Source: Antarcticibacterium flavum
GTDB lineage: Bacteria; Bacteroidota; Bacteroidia; Flavobacteriales; Flavobacteriaceae
NCBI RefSeq assembly: GCF_006159205.1
Contig: NZ_CP040812.1
Location: 2,728,001-2,792,000, forward strand
Direction: 5' to 3'
Length of the DNA: 64,000 nt
Part shown: positions 44,962-53,715 of the stretch, piece by piece
Position numbering within the stretch: the first letter of the stretch is position 1
Layout: the number at the start of each line of letters is the position of its first letter
Made by a program: the position numbers and the translations under genes
Notes under the pieces: generated by a model
The model's database searches: none
What the model was told of the DNA's origin: nothing
Seen by the model: the letters and a program-made list of their open reading frames with translations, nothing else

Positions 44962-45531
44962 ATGCCGGAAACAAATTATGATCAGGAAATGGCTTTTTTC
45001 GTAGACATGCAACGTTGTATTGGTTGTCATGCCTGTGAAATGGCCTGTGCTGAATGCGAAACGAATGGCCAGGAAAGTATGATCCACGTAAATTATGTAG
45101 ACAGGGAAAAAAGCCCTCAAACTACGGTACAGGTATGTATGCATTGCGAAGATCCTACCTGTGCAAATGTTTGTCCGGCAGATGCCATACACCAGGATGA
45201 ATTTGGAGTGGTACACTCTGCCAACACCTCAAGGTGCATTGGGTGTTCCAACTGTGTTTTAGCCTGTCCATTTGGTGTTCCAAAGAAAATGGAAGAGGCA
45301 GAGTTGATGATGAAATGCAATATGTGCTATGACAGGACAAGTGCCGGGAAAAAGCCTATGTGCGCAACGGTTTGTCCAAGCCAGGCCCTTTATTACGGGA
45401 CACGGGAAGAAATTGAAAGGATGAGGCCAGATAGTGAGCCGGTAAACTCTTTCCTTTTTGGACAACAAGAGGTAAATACCAAAGTAAATATTATGATGCC
45501 TAAAGGCACACACCAGTTAATTATACCATAA
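44962..45531 (+). CDS. Four-cluster ferredoxin subunit (NrfC/DmsB/PhsB-like)
   Basis: 189 residues with 16 Cys in four clusters: C19/22/25/29, C59/62/67/71, C92/95/98/102 and C119/122/134/138, the DmsB/NrfC pattern. There is no Tat signal peptide, so it stays in the cytoplasm, the same side as the catalytic subunit. It should wire the membrane cytochrome b to the Mo enzyme. Confidence 0.88.
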   Translation: MPETNYDQEMAFFVDMQRCIGCHACEMACAECETNGQESMIHVNYVDREKSPQTTVQVCMHCEDPTCANVCPADAIHQDEFGVVHSANTSRCIGCSNCVLACPFGVPKKMEEAELMMKCNMCYDRTSAGKKPMCATVCPSQALYYGTREEIERMRPDSEPVNSFLFGQQEVNTKVNIMMPKGTHQLIIP

Positions 45532-45543
45532 CTTTTAAATACG

Positions 45544-46062
45544 ATGGCAAAAGAAGATTCTGAAAGAGAACCAAGCTGGAAAAGTGATTTTCCAATAGAG
45601 ACCAGGCGCGGGACGCACGTAAGCCGAAGGGAATTTGCCAAATTCCTGGGCTTATTATCAGGGGCTTTTGCCCTTAGCAACGGCTTTATAGTCATTAGAG
45701 CAATAGCTTTTCCTGCAGAAAAACTGGAAGGAGAACACTTTGTTGTGAATGAAGATGAGGTTGCAGTGGGGGAAATGTTTCAGTTTGAGATACATGGAGA
45801 TAAGCACATTCCGTATATCTTAATTCACCTGGAAGAAAATGAATGGCGCGCTTTTGAACAAAAATGCACTCATTTGACTTGTGCGGTGAGATATCGTAAG
45901 GATGAGAATAAGATCGAATGCCCCTGCCATAATGGATGGTTTAGTGCAGATACCGGCGCGGTACTGCAGGGACCACCACCACGGCCTTTACCTCAACTGG
46001 AGGTAGTAGTGAGAGACGGCAAGGTATATGTGAAAGAAAAAAGTAAGGATCAAAATGCATAA
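45544..46062 (+). CDS. Rieske [2Fe-2S] protein with Tat-type anchor
   Basis: 172 residues. VSRREFAKFLGLLSGAFAL (residues 26-44) is a twin-arginine motif with a helix that may remain as an anchor. The Rieske site is C108-T-H110 and C126-P-C-H129. The extra C113 and C128 are placed as the disulfide of bc1/b6f-type Rieske proteins (CTHLGC...CPCHGS), which goes with a high redox potential and an oxidising compartment. The dioxygenase-type ferredoxins lack these. It should face the periplasm, opposite to the catalytic subunit. It is 12 bases from the ferredoxin gene. Confidence 0.88.
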   Translation: MAKEDSEREPSWKSDFPIETRRGTHVSRREFAKFLGLLSGAFALSNGFIVIRAIAFPAEKLEGEHFVVNEDEVAVGEMFQFEIHGDKHIPYILIHLEENEWRAFEQKCTHLTCAVRYRKDENKIECPCHNGWFSADTGAVLQGPPPRPLPQLEVVVRDGKVYVKEKSKDQNA

Positions 46063-46064
46063 TC

Positions 46065-46349
46065 ATGAGTGATTTTAGAACATCCCAGAACGAAGCACAT
46101 CCCAATAAAACCAATACTATCATGACAGGGATCATCCTGTTACAAATACTTTTTGTAAGTATACAGGTATGGTTCTTATTCGGTGCTTTAAATAACGCGC
46201 TTGAGGGTAATATCTTCTTTGCAATCACTACCTTTATAGGATCCCTTATCATGGCCATAGGCTCATTTTGGGTGCTACGCTATTTACCGGAACCATTGAA
46301 GAAGAAACCAGACAAAAGACCAAGAGTGAATGTTAGTAGACAGCCATAA
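46065..46349 (+). CDS. Small two-helix membrane protein of the reductase operon
   Basis: 94 residues: hydrophilic start, helix 1 (IMTGIILLQILFVSIQVWFLFGAL), a short loop, helix 2 (IFFAITTFIGSLIMAIGSFWVL), and a basic proline-rich tail (RYLPEPLKKKPDKRPR). It is between the Rieske and moaA genes with a 2-base gap and a 20-base overlap, so it is cotranslated. No function known; an assembly or anchoring subunit is a fair guess. It may belong to DUF6755, which I cannot confirm. Confidence 0.7.
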   Translation: MSDFRTSQNEAHPNKTNTIMTGIILLQILFVSIQVWFLFGALNNALEGNIFFAITTFIGSLIMAIGSFWVLRYLPEPLKKKPDKRPRVNVSRQP

Positions 46350-47310
46350 AAGAATTCACGATTATCTAAGGATCTCCCTTACAGATAGCTGCAACTTTCG
46401 TTGCCAGTACTGTATGCCAGATGAGAATATCCAGTGCCTGCCCAATAAACACCTTATGCAGGTAGATGAAATTGAGCAAATTGCTGCAAAATTTGTAGAG
46501 CTGGGTGTAAATAAAATAAGATTAACGGGAGGGGAACCTATGGTTCGAAAGGAATTCCCCGAGATCCTGGAAAAGATCTCGAAATTACCGGTGGAATTAA
46601 GCCTTACAACCAATGCAGTCCTCGCTCATAAATACATAGAAAACTTAAAAGCAGCCGGGGTACGATCACTTAATATAAGCCTGGATACCCTCAATCCTGA
46701 AACTTTTAAAAGAATAACTAAAAGGGATCAATTTCAAAGAGTTTGGGATAATATCCTTCTTATGCTCAGTGAAGGTTTTCGTGTGAAGATCAATTGCGTG
46801 GGGATTGAAGGGGTTATTGAAAAAGAGATCCTGGATTTTGTTGCCATAACAAAGGACCTTCCCCTACATGTGAGGATCATAGAATTCATGCCTTTTGAAG
46901 GGAATCACTGGAATAGCAAGAAAGTGGTTACGGCAGGACAAATGCTTAAATGGGTAGAGGAGGAGTATGATATGGTAAAGCTGAAGGATGAACCACATGC
47001 CACCGCTAAGAAATATAAAGCGATAGGCCACGAAGGTACCTTTGCTTTTATCACCACTATGACCGAGCATTTTTGTGGGGACTGTAACAGGATGAGGATC
47101 ACAGCAGATGGGAAGATGAAGAATTGCCTTTTTGGAAGTGAAGAAATGGACCTGCTGGGCACCCTGAGAAAAGGAGAGGATATTGAGCCGTTAATAAGAA
47201 CTTCTGTCATAAGGAAATATAAAGTGATGGGAGGCCAGTTTTCCAAATCCTATAAGGGTGCAGAGGCCAGTGAATTGAAAAATCGAAGTATGATCAAAAT
47301 TGGAGGATGA
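46330..47310 (+). CDS. moaA: GTP 3',8-cyclase MoaA
   Basis: The first step of molybdenum cofactor synthesis (GTP to 3',8-cyclo-dihydro-GTP). The N-terminal radical SAM motif is C21-NFR-C25-QY-C28, with IRLTGGEP after it. The C-terminal second cluster is FCGDCNRMRITADGKMKNC. The end GG (MIKIGG) needed for activity is present. 326 residues. Overlaps both neighbours by a few bases (its start lies inside the membrane protein gene; its TGA overlaps the moeA ATG). Confidence 0.95.
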   Translation: MLVDSHKRIHDYLRISLTDSCNFRCQYCMPDENIQCLPNKHLMQVDEIEQIAAKFVELGVNKIRLTGGEPMVRKEFPEILEKISKLPVELSLTTNAVLAHKYIENLKAAGVRSLNISLDTLNPETFKRITKRDQFQRVWDNILLMLSEGFRVKINCVGIEGVIEKEILDFVAITKDLPLHVRIIEFMPFEGNHWNSKKVVTAGQMLKWVEEEYDMVKLKDEPHATAKKYKAIGHEGTFAFITTMTEHFCGDCNRMRITADGKMKNCLFGSEEMDLLGTLRKGEDIEPLIRTSVIRKYKVMGGQFSKSYKGAEASELKNRSMIKIGG

Positions 47311-48487
47311 TCTCAGTTAATGATGCCCGCCGTATTCTTTCAGAAAACCTTGAAAGAGCCAAATCAAAAAATATTTCCCTGAATGACAGCCTGGGACTTA
47401 TCCTGGCTGTAGATGTATATTCTCCCATTGATGTACCATCTTTCGATAATTCAGCCATGGATGGTTATGCCATGAAATTTGACAGCAGCAGGAATAGCTG
47501 GGAATCTGGCAGCGTGATACAGGCCGGGGATACCAATGCATATAAGGTGAAGGAAGGTACTGCCGCCCGAATATTTACCGGAGCTAAAATTCCGCAGGGA
47601 GTGGATACAGTTATTCCGCAGGAGCTCATTGAACGGGATGAAGCTACAGGTCGAATATCCTATGATCAGGATAAGATACAAACCGGAAGCAATATTCGCT
47701 TAAAAGGTTCCCAATGTAAAAAAGAAGAATTGATCGCAGAAAAAGGTACCCCTGTTACTCCCGGTCTTATAGGACTATTGGCATCTGTTGGATTGAATAA
47801 AGTGGAGGTATATACTCCTGCTACTGTGACCTATATTATCACCGGCGATGAGTTAAAAGAGGCAGGTACAGCCCTTAAGGAAGGCGAGATCTATAACTCC
47901 AATGGGCCAATGCTGGAGGCTTTGCTAAAAAACGCCGGTATAAAAGAAATCTCTGGTCTTAAAGCTACAGATGATAAGGAGGAGCTGCAGGAAAAGATCA
48001 ATAAGGCACTGGCAGCGTCAAACGTGCTAATAATTAGTGGGGGATCTCTGTGGGGGATTATGATTTTGTGAAGGAATGCCTGGAAAAAGCAGGAGTAAAA
48101 GAACTATTTTATAAAATAAAGCAACGCCCCGGCAAACCTATGTATGCCGGGAGAAAGGGAGATAAATATATTTTTGCTTTACCGGGAAATCCGGCTTCGG
48201 TTTTAAGTTGTTTTAACCAATATGTCAAACCCAGCCTTAAATATCTTGCAGGAAAGGAAAAGGTATGGGAGGCAGATGCGGTCCTTTCCCTGGCTGCCGA
48301 CCAAAAGAAAAAAGAAGGGCTTACTTTCTTTCTTAAGGGAAGAATGGAACAAGATGAGGTAATTATCCCTGGAGGACAGCAATCTTTCAATTTACTGGCC
48401 TTTAGCACCGCAAATTGCCTGGTGGAGCTGGAGGAAGATAAAGAGGAAATAAAAGCGAGGACTCCTGTGAATGTTTTTTATCTTTAA
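47307..48487 (+). pseudogene. moeA: Molybdopterin molybdenumtransferase MoeA, split by a -1 frameshift
   Basis: MoeA inserts molybdate into adenylylated molybdopterin. The first frame (47307-48071) carries SFDNSAMDGYAM, AARIFTGAKIPQGVDTVIPQE and YIITGDEL. It then reads SGGSLWGIMIL and stops. The second frame (48050-48487) continues with GDYDFVKECLEKAG, KPGKPMYAG-like IKQRPGKPMYAG and FALPGNPASVLSCF. Restoring SGGISVGDYDFV needs one G in the G5 run at 48039-48043, so a single-base deletion explains the split. Nothing else is damaged. If real it would block the last step of Moco synthesis and inactivate the reductase; an assembly error is at least as likely. Confidence 0.9.
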
Positions 48488-48489
48488 GA

Positions 48490-49227
48490 ATGCCTGGAGA
48501 TTTAATTCTATATGCGCTTTTATTGTTGCCGGTGGCAGCATTCTTCTATGCCTCTGTAGGACATGGAGGGGCAAGCAGCTATTTAATGATCCTGGCGCTT
48601 ACAGGATTTGCTCCTGAGGAAATAAGGCCTACCGCTCTTACCCTTAATATAATCGTTTCTTTTGTTGCATTCTTAAATCACAGGAAAAGCTGTGATTTTC
48701 CCAATAAATTATTCTGGCAACTTGCCATATTCTCGATACCTGCAGCCTTTATAGGAGGGGTGATCGTTGTGAACACGGCTATATATATGAATATCCTGGG
48801 AATACTGCTTTTATTTCCAATTCTGCAGTTCCTGGGAGTATTCCCAAAGAATAAATTCCATTATATTCAAAAAAATTTCTGGTTGCCGCCGGTAATCGGG
48901 ATCCTTATTGGCTTCCTCTCAGGGCTTATAGGAATAGGTGGAGGAATTATCCTGTCTCCCTTACTTCTTATGCTTGGCTGGACCAACATTAGGCAAACAG
49001 CAGCACTTAGCGCCCTTTTTATTTTTGTGAATTCTGTTGCAGGATATATAGGGACAGTAGGAATGGATCTTTCCTTTAACAAGACCCTCTGGATCTTCAT
49101 ACCACCTACGATTGTAGCAGGGATGCTTGGGAGTTATTACGGTGCGAGAAAATTCAATGTAACGATCGTAAAGAACCTGCTTACCCTGGTTCTTGCCGGC
49201 GCCGCGATTAAATTGATTTTGACGTGA
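48490..49227 (+). CDS. TSUP family permease (TauE/SafE-like)
   Basis: 245 residues, about seven to eight helices in two repeats; GFLSGLIGIGGGIILSPLLLMLGW is the family signature, and an early FYASVGHGGASSYLMILAL is its N-terminal mirror. TSUP proteins move sulfite, sulfonates or other small anions. Its place inside the Moco operon (2 bases after moeA, stop overlapping the mobA start) suggests an anion tied to the cofactor or the enzyme: molybdate, sulfite or nitrite (inference). Confidence 0.85.
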   Translation: MPGDLILYALLLLPVAAFFYASVGHGGASSYLMILALTGFAPEEIRPTALTLNIIVSFVAFLNHRKSCDFPNKLFWQLAIFSIPAAFIGGVIVVNTAIYMNILGILLLFPILQFLGVFPKNKFHYIQKNFWLPPVIGILIGFLSGLIGIGGGIILSPLLLMLGWTNIRQTAALSALFIFVNSVAGYIGTVGMDLSFNKTLWIFIPPTIVAGMLGSYYGARKFNVTIVKNLLTLVLAGAAIKLILT

Positions 49228-49814
49228 AGAAGGCAGTTGAGGTGGAAGCGTTTGTTCTTGCCGGGGGTAAGAGCAGCAGGATGGGCCGGGATAAAGGCCT
49301 TACTCTTCTAAATGGCCGGCCAATGGTTTCATATGTGCTGAAGGCTTTGAGTAAAACAAAGATTCCGGTCAAAATTATTGCAAATGACAGGGAATACGAG
49401 AATTTTAATATTCCTGTGTATTCTGATATAGTTGCTGAAAAAGGACCAATGGGCGGATTATTTACCGCACTCTCCCATACAAAGGCTGAAGCGGTTTTTT
49501 TGATAAGCTGTGATATGCCATTGGTTACTGCTGAAGCTATTGTACAGCTCCTGGAATTTTCAGGTAAAGAGCGTATCGTAGCCGTCACGGTACAGGGTAG
49601 GATCAATCCTTTATTCGCTATATATCCCGTGATCTTAAAGGAAGAAGTGGAAAAAAGGATCAGGGAAGGGAACTTAAAAATGACCGATTTTATTTTAGAA
49701 AACAAGCACACTTTAGTACCTTCCATCGTAGAAAAATTTCCGGAAATTTTTCAAAATGTCAATACCCCGGAAGAACTTAAAATGACAGAGAAAAAATGGA
49801 AAGATTTAAGATAA
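49224..49814 (+). CDS. mobA: Molybdenum cofactor guanylyltransferase MobA
   Basis: FVLAGGKSSRMGRDKGLTLLNGRPM is the nucleotidyltransferase signature, with SCDMPLV the metal-binding Asp. It joins GMP to Mo-molybdopterin, making the bis-MGD form used by NasA/NapA-type enzymes. Start is GTG at 49224 in a GTGA overlap with the TSUP stop. 196 residues. Overlaps moaD by 19 bases. Confidence 0.92.
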   Translation: MKKAVEVEAFVLAGGKSSRMGRDKGLTLLNGRPMVSYVLKALSKTKIPVKIIANDREYENFNIPVYSDIVAEKGPMGGLFTALSHTKAEAVFLISCDMPLVTAEAIVQLLEFSGKERIVAVTVQGRINPLFAIYPVILKEEVEKRIREGNLKMTDFILENKHTLVPSIVEKFPEIFQNVNTPEELKMTEKKWKDLR

Positions 49815-50032
49815 AGGCTTTTGGAATGCTGGCCGAGAAGCTTCCCTCAGGCGAATTTGAATTCCCTGTGTATGGGGATACCCGGGAACTTTTGGATAGG
49901 CTGGAGCAGGAGTTTCCTCAACTTAAGGACGCTAAATATACCCTCGCCGTGGATAAACAGGTTGTACACGATAAACAGGCTTTGAACGGTAATGAGGAGA
50001 TCGCCTTATTACCACCATTTTCGGGAGGATGA
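49796..50032 (+). CDS. moaD: Molybdopterin synthase sulfur carrier subunit MoaD
   Basis: 78 residues with a beta-grasp pattern and the essential C-terminal GG (PPFSGG), which MoeB adenylates and which then carries the thiocarboxylate sulfur. Its stop overlaps the moeB start as ATGA. Confidence 0.93.
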   Translation: MERFKIKAFGMLAEKLPSGEFEFPVYGDTRELLDRLEQEFPQLKDAKYTLAVDKQVVHDKQALNGNEEIALLPPFSGG

Positions 50033-51129
50033 GCAGATTTGAAAGACAACATATTTTGCCGGAATTTGGCACCTCAGGACAAAAAAAACTAAAAAAGGCC
50101 CGTATCCTTGTAGTTGGAGCCGGGGGTCTTGGTTGTCCTGCCCTGCTTTACCTGGCTGCTGCCGGGGTGGGAACTATTGGTATTGCAGACGGGGACACCG
50201 TAAGCCTGTCTAATTTAAACAGGCAAACTTTATTTGGTTATGGGGACCTTGAAAAATTGAAAGCGATAGCTGCAGGCGAAGTGCTTAATCAAAAATACCC
50301 CGACATAAATATTGAAACAATAAACGAATATCTCACTCCGGATAATATCCTGGAAATTATGGAAAAATATGACCTGGTGCTTGATGGGTCTGATAACTTT
50401 GGAACCAGGTATATGGTCAATGACGCCTGTGTCCTTCGCGGTAAACCTTTAATTATGGGGGCTATTTACCAATATGAAGGCCAGGTGACGGTTTTTAATT
50501 ATGGTGAGGAACCGGTGAATTACAGGGACCTCTATCCCGTACCACCTTCTGCAGACGAAATCCCTAACTGTAGTGAAACCGGAGTGCTGGGAGTATTGCC
50601 AGGAATAATTGGCACCCTGATGGCAGCTGAAGCAATAAAGGTAATTTCAGGATTGGGTAAAGTCCTGGCGAATAAGGTTCTTTTTTATGATCTTTTAAAT
50701 TCCGGGTTTTATGAGGTGAGCTTAAAGCCAAATTTATCATCTGGAAAGAATATTCCTGAAAATGAAGTAGCTTTCAGAAATACAGATTACAACATCACCT
50801 GTGGCGTTGTGGAAAAAATAACCTGGGAAAACGCCCTTCACTGGACCTGTCAAGCAGAGAATTCAATAGTCATCGATATCAGGGAGCCAAATGAAGAACC
50901 AGAATTTAGTAGTCATACAATTTTAAAAATTCCGATGAATGATTTGCTCAAAGATCCCGGTATATTAGAGGAGGTAGACACCGTTATGCTATTCTGTAAA
51001 TCTGGCCAGCGAAGTATGCAGGCAGCCAAAGAGCTAAGGCAAAGATTTCCTGAAAAGGAAATACGCTCTGTGGAAGGGGGACTTCAACATCCTTCCTCAC
51101 CTTTAAATAATCAAAACAATGAATCGTAA
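50029..51129 (+). CDS. moeB: MoeB/ThiF-type adenylyltransferase fused to a rhodanese domain
   Basis: 366 residues. Residues 1-240 are the E1-like domain: RILVVGAGGLGCPALLYLAAAGVG (nucleotide loop), LSNLNRQTLF, LVLDGSDNF and the PNCSETGVLG Cys loop. Residues about 270-355 are a rhodanese domain with the active Cys in LFCKSGQRS. It activates MoaD and can supply its sulfur, like fungal/animal MOCS3. The CxxC zinc pairs of E. coli MoeB are not evident. Confidence 0.9.
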   Translation: MSRFERQHILPEFGTSGQKKLKKARILVVGAGGLGCPALLYLAAAGVGTIGIADGDTVSLSNLNRQTLFGYGDLEKLKAIAAGEVLNQKYPDINIETINEYLTPDNILEIMEKYDLVLDGSDNFGTRYMVNDACVLRGKPLIMGAIYQYEGQVTVFNYGEEPVNYRDLYPVPPSADEIPNCSETGVLGVLPGIIGTLMAAEAIKVISGLGKVLANKVLFYDLLNSGFYEVSLKPNLSSGKNIPENEVAFRNTDYNITCGVVEKITWENALHWTCQAENSIVIDIREPNEEPEFSSHTILKIPMNDLLKDPGILEEVDTVMLFCKSGQRSMQAAKELRQRFPEKEIRSVEGGLQHPSSPLNNQNNES

Positions 51130-51556
51130 ACCAAAAAATATATTTGTACAGGGGCCAATCTCCAGTGAGAAGATCGCCCAATCCATTCAAAACCACAGCA
51201 CGAAAACCAATATAGGTGCCCATTCCATTTTCCTTGGGCAGGTGCGGGCAGATGAGAAGGAGGGCAGCACTGTAACTGCGATTGAATACACCACTTACGA
51301 AGAAATGGCGCTGCAGAAGGCTTTCGAAATTAGAGAAGCCATCTTTGCAAAATATGACCTCACCTGTATGCATATCTATCACAGCCTGGGAGAGGTGAAA
51401 GTGGGAGAGATTTGCCTGTTCGTCTTCACCTCCTCCAAACACCGCAAAATGGCGATAGATGCCTGTGAAGAACTGGTGGAGCGAATTAAGAAGGAACTGC
51501 CGGTGTGGGGAAAGGAATTAATGGAGAATGGGGAAAGCTGGAAGGTTAATACTTAG
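51119..51556 (+). CDS. moaE: Molybdopterin synthase catalytic subunit MoaE
   Basis: 145 residues. AHSIFLGQVRADEKEGSTVTAIEYTTYEEMA is the MoaE start, IYHSLGEVKVGEICLFV the core and IKKELPVWGKELMENG the active-site Lys region. With MoaD it converts cPMP to molybdopterin. Overlaps moeB by 11 bases. Confidence 0.94.
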   Translation: MNRKPKNIFVQGPISSEKIAQSIQNHSTKTNIGAHSIFLGQVRADEKEGSTVTAIEYTTYEEMALQKAFEIREAIFAKYDLTCMHIYHSLGEVKVGEICLFVFTSSKHRKMAIDACEELVERIKKELPVWGKELMENGESWKVNT

Positions 51557-51617
51557 GAGTCTGGACCGCTACGCTGCTGGAGTCTAGAGTCTGGACTAAA
51601 ATAAAAAAAAGAAATAA
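51556..51617. repeat. Word-type repeat between moaE and moaCB
   Basis: GGAGTCTGGACCGCTACGC then TGGAGTCTAGAGTCTGGAC. Same family as 17850-17880 and 19520-19560. Confidence 0.5.
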
Positions 51618-52532
51618 ATGGTAAATATCACTCATAAAAGTAATACCCTTCGTAAGGCAACAGCACAGGCGGTGGTGCGGGTTAGCAGTCCTGAAACAAT
51701 AAAAGCTGTTGAGGAGAAAAAAGTACCCAAGGGCGATGTGTTTGAAATGTCTAAAACCGCAGGCCTGTTTGCGGCAAAAAGGACGAGTGATATGATCCCC
51801 GATTGCCATCCCCTGCCTATTGAATTTACCGAAATTAAATTCCGGATAAAGGGGCTGGATATTTTTGTGAGTGTGGAGGTTCATACCATATATAAAACCG
51901 GGGTGGAAGTAGAGGCTATGCATGCAGCTTCGGTTGTTGCTATCACGATGTATGATATGCTTAAGCCAATTGATAAGGGAATAAGCATTGAGAATATTAA
52001 ACTCCTTGAGAAAAAAGGTGGTAAAACAGATTACCGGAAGGTGGTAGAGGAGAACCAAATATCAGCTACTGTGATCGTGTGTTCAGATTCTATTTCGGCC
52101 GGGGAAAAGGAGGATCGCGCAGGGAAGGTGATCATTGAGAAACTGGAGGCGCACCAGGTTGGGGTGGAGGATTATGTTATTATTCCAGATGAAAAAGAGA
52201 GAATACAGGAGCTGGTGAAAACTAAATGTGAGGCCGGGGTGAACCTTATCATTCTAACCGGGGGTACAGGCCTTTCTCCCAGAGATGTCACGCCAGAGGC
52301 TATCCTGCCGCTTCTCGAGCGCCCTATTCCGGGGATAGAAGAGGCAATAAGAAATTACGGGCAGCAAAGAACACCTTATTCTATGCTATCTAGATCTGTT
52401 TCCGGATTGATTGGGGAAACTTTGGTCCTTGCCCTGCCGGGATCTACAAAAGGGGCAGGGGAATCCATGGATGCAGTGTTTCCTGCAGTGATGCATATCT
52501 TCAGGGTTCTGGCTGCTTTTAAACATGATTAG
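51618..52532 (+). CDS. moaCB: Bifunctional MoaC-MoaB (cPMP synthase fused to molybdopterin adenylyltransferase)
   Basis: 304 residues, two domains. Residues 1-150 are Moa[46 protein letters not shown] and [24 protein letters not shown]. Residues 155-304 are MoaB/Mog[24 protein letters not shown] and [19 protein letters not shown]. MoaC makes cPMP, and the second domain adenylates molybdopterin before MoeA acts. The fusion is usual in Bacteroidota. Confidence 0.93.
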   Translation: MVNITHKSNTLRKATAQAVVRVSSPETIKAVEEKKVPKGDVFEMSKTAGLFAAKRTSDMIPDCHPLPIEFTEIKFRIKGLDIFVSVEVHTIYKTGVEVEAMHAASVVAITMYDMLKPIDKGISIENIKLLEKKGGKTDYRKVVEENQISATVIVCSDSISAGEKEDRAGKVIIEKLEAHQVGVEDYVIIPDEKERIQELVKTKCEAGVNLIILTGGTGLSPRDVTPEAILPLLERPIPGIEEAIRNYGQQRTPYSMLSRSVSGLIGETLVLALPGSTKGAGESMDAVFPAVMHIFRVLAAFKHD

Positions 52533-52591
52533 ACCGCAAGTGAAACTATTTTCTTTATAAGCCTTTAGGAAAAATCAAAAAAGCTTTTTCC

Positions 52592-52603
52592 TGATCAGGG
52601 TCA
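52592..52603. promoter_or_regulatory. Degenerate FNR-like site TGAT-CAGG-GTCA upstream of nadA
   Basis: One mismatch from TGAT-N4-ATCA, 117 bases before nadA. A small hairpin (ACCGAA/TTCGGT, 52651-52668) followed by T-rich sequence lies between and may end the Moco operon RNA or form a leader. Confidence 0.35.
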
Positions 52604-52719
52604 TAAAATAAGGGAAGCTATCATTCTACTTTTGTTCTGAAAATTAATGCACCGAAAGATCCTTCGGTACAGTTTGATGTTTTTTGAATTCAGAATTAAT
52701 CTTTCAAAGATCAAGTAGA

Positions 52720-53661
52720 ATGAGTGTAGTCCAGGAAGAGCTTAGCCTGAAAGACCGGGTCCTTCAGCTTAAAAAAGAAAAGAATGCGGTGATCCTTGCA
52801 CATTACTACCAGGAACCGGAAATACAGGAGGTGGCAGATTTTATTGGTGACAGCCTGGAGCTGGCGAAGAAAGCCGCTGCAACTACAGCCGATATCATAG
52901 TTTTTGCCGGGGTGCATTTTATGGCAGAGACTGCAAAAATCCTGAATCCTACAAAAAAAGTACTTTTGCCGGACCTTAAAGCCGGGTGTTCCCTGGCAGA
53001 AAGCTGCCCGCCGGAAGCATTTCAGAAATTAAAGGACCAATATCCCGACCACGTGGTGGTCACGTATATCAACTGCTCTGCAGAGATTAAGGCCATGAGC
53101 GATCTTGTATGTACTTCCTCAAACGCAGAGAAGATCATAAATTCGATTCCTGCAGATAGAAAGATCATTTTCGCACCCGATAAGAATCTAGGAAAATACC
53201 TTATTGACGTTACCGGCAGGGAGATGCTGCTGTGGGATGGTGCATGTATCGTACACGAGGCATTTTCTCTTGATAAGCTTATAGACCTTTCCATAGAATA
53301 CCCAAAGGCAAAGATCATTGCCCATCCGGAATCTGAAAGTCATATCCTGCAGGTCGCCAATTATATTGGTTCTACCTCGGGGATGCTTAATTATGTAAAA
53401 ACAAGTGATTATGACACCTTCATAGTTGCAACAGAAGCGGGGATCCTGCACCAGATGCAGCTGGACGTTCCTCACAAAACCCTCATTCCTGCCCCGGCAA
53501 AAGAAGATAATTCCTGTGCCTGCAGTGAATGTGCATTTATGAAGATGAATACCTTAAAGAAACTTTACGATTGCCTGGAAAAGGAAGGGCCTGAGATACG
53601 ATTGGAGGAAGAACTTATTGAAAAGGCACTGGTTCCTATAAAGCGTATGCTGGAGGTTTAA
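52720..53661 (+). CDS. nadA: Quinolinate synthase A
   Basis: Condenses iminoaspartate with dihydroxyacetone phosphate to quinolinate using an oxygen-sensitive [4Fe-4S] cluster. [27 protein letters not shown] is the start of the first repeat. The cluster Cys are in [10 protein letters not shown], in TYINCS or VCTSSN, and in [14 protein letters not shown]. The start is the ATG at 52720 (MSVVQEELS); an upstream TTG at 52684 adds only 12 residues. 313 residues. Confidence 0.95.
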   Translation: MSVVQEELSLKDRVLQLKKEKNAVILAHYYQEPEIQEVADFIGDSLELAKKAAATTADIIVFAGVHFMAETAKILNPTKKVLLPDLKAGCSLAESCPPEAFQKLKDQYPDHVVVTYINCSAEIKAMSDLVCTSSNAEKIINSIPADRKIIFAPDKNLGKYLIDVTGREMLLWDGACIVHEAFSLDKLIDLSIEYPKAKIIAHPESESHILQVANYIGSTSGMLNYVKTSDYDTFIVATEAGILHQMQLDVPHKTLIPAPAKEDNSCACSECAFMKMNTLKKLYDCLEKEGPEIRLEEELIEKALVPIKRMLEV

Positions 53662-53715
53662 AAATTAAAAAGAGATGATGAGGTGGATAATACGTTCCAC
53701 AAAAAAATATAACCT

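Noticed and set aside
45544..46062. Rieske protein as part of a ring-hydroxylating oxygenase or NirD
   Set aside because: The extra Cys pair and Tat anchor are bc1/b6f-type; NirD-like and oxygenase ferredoxins lack both.
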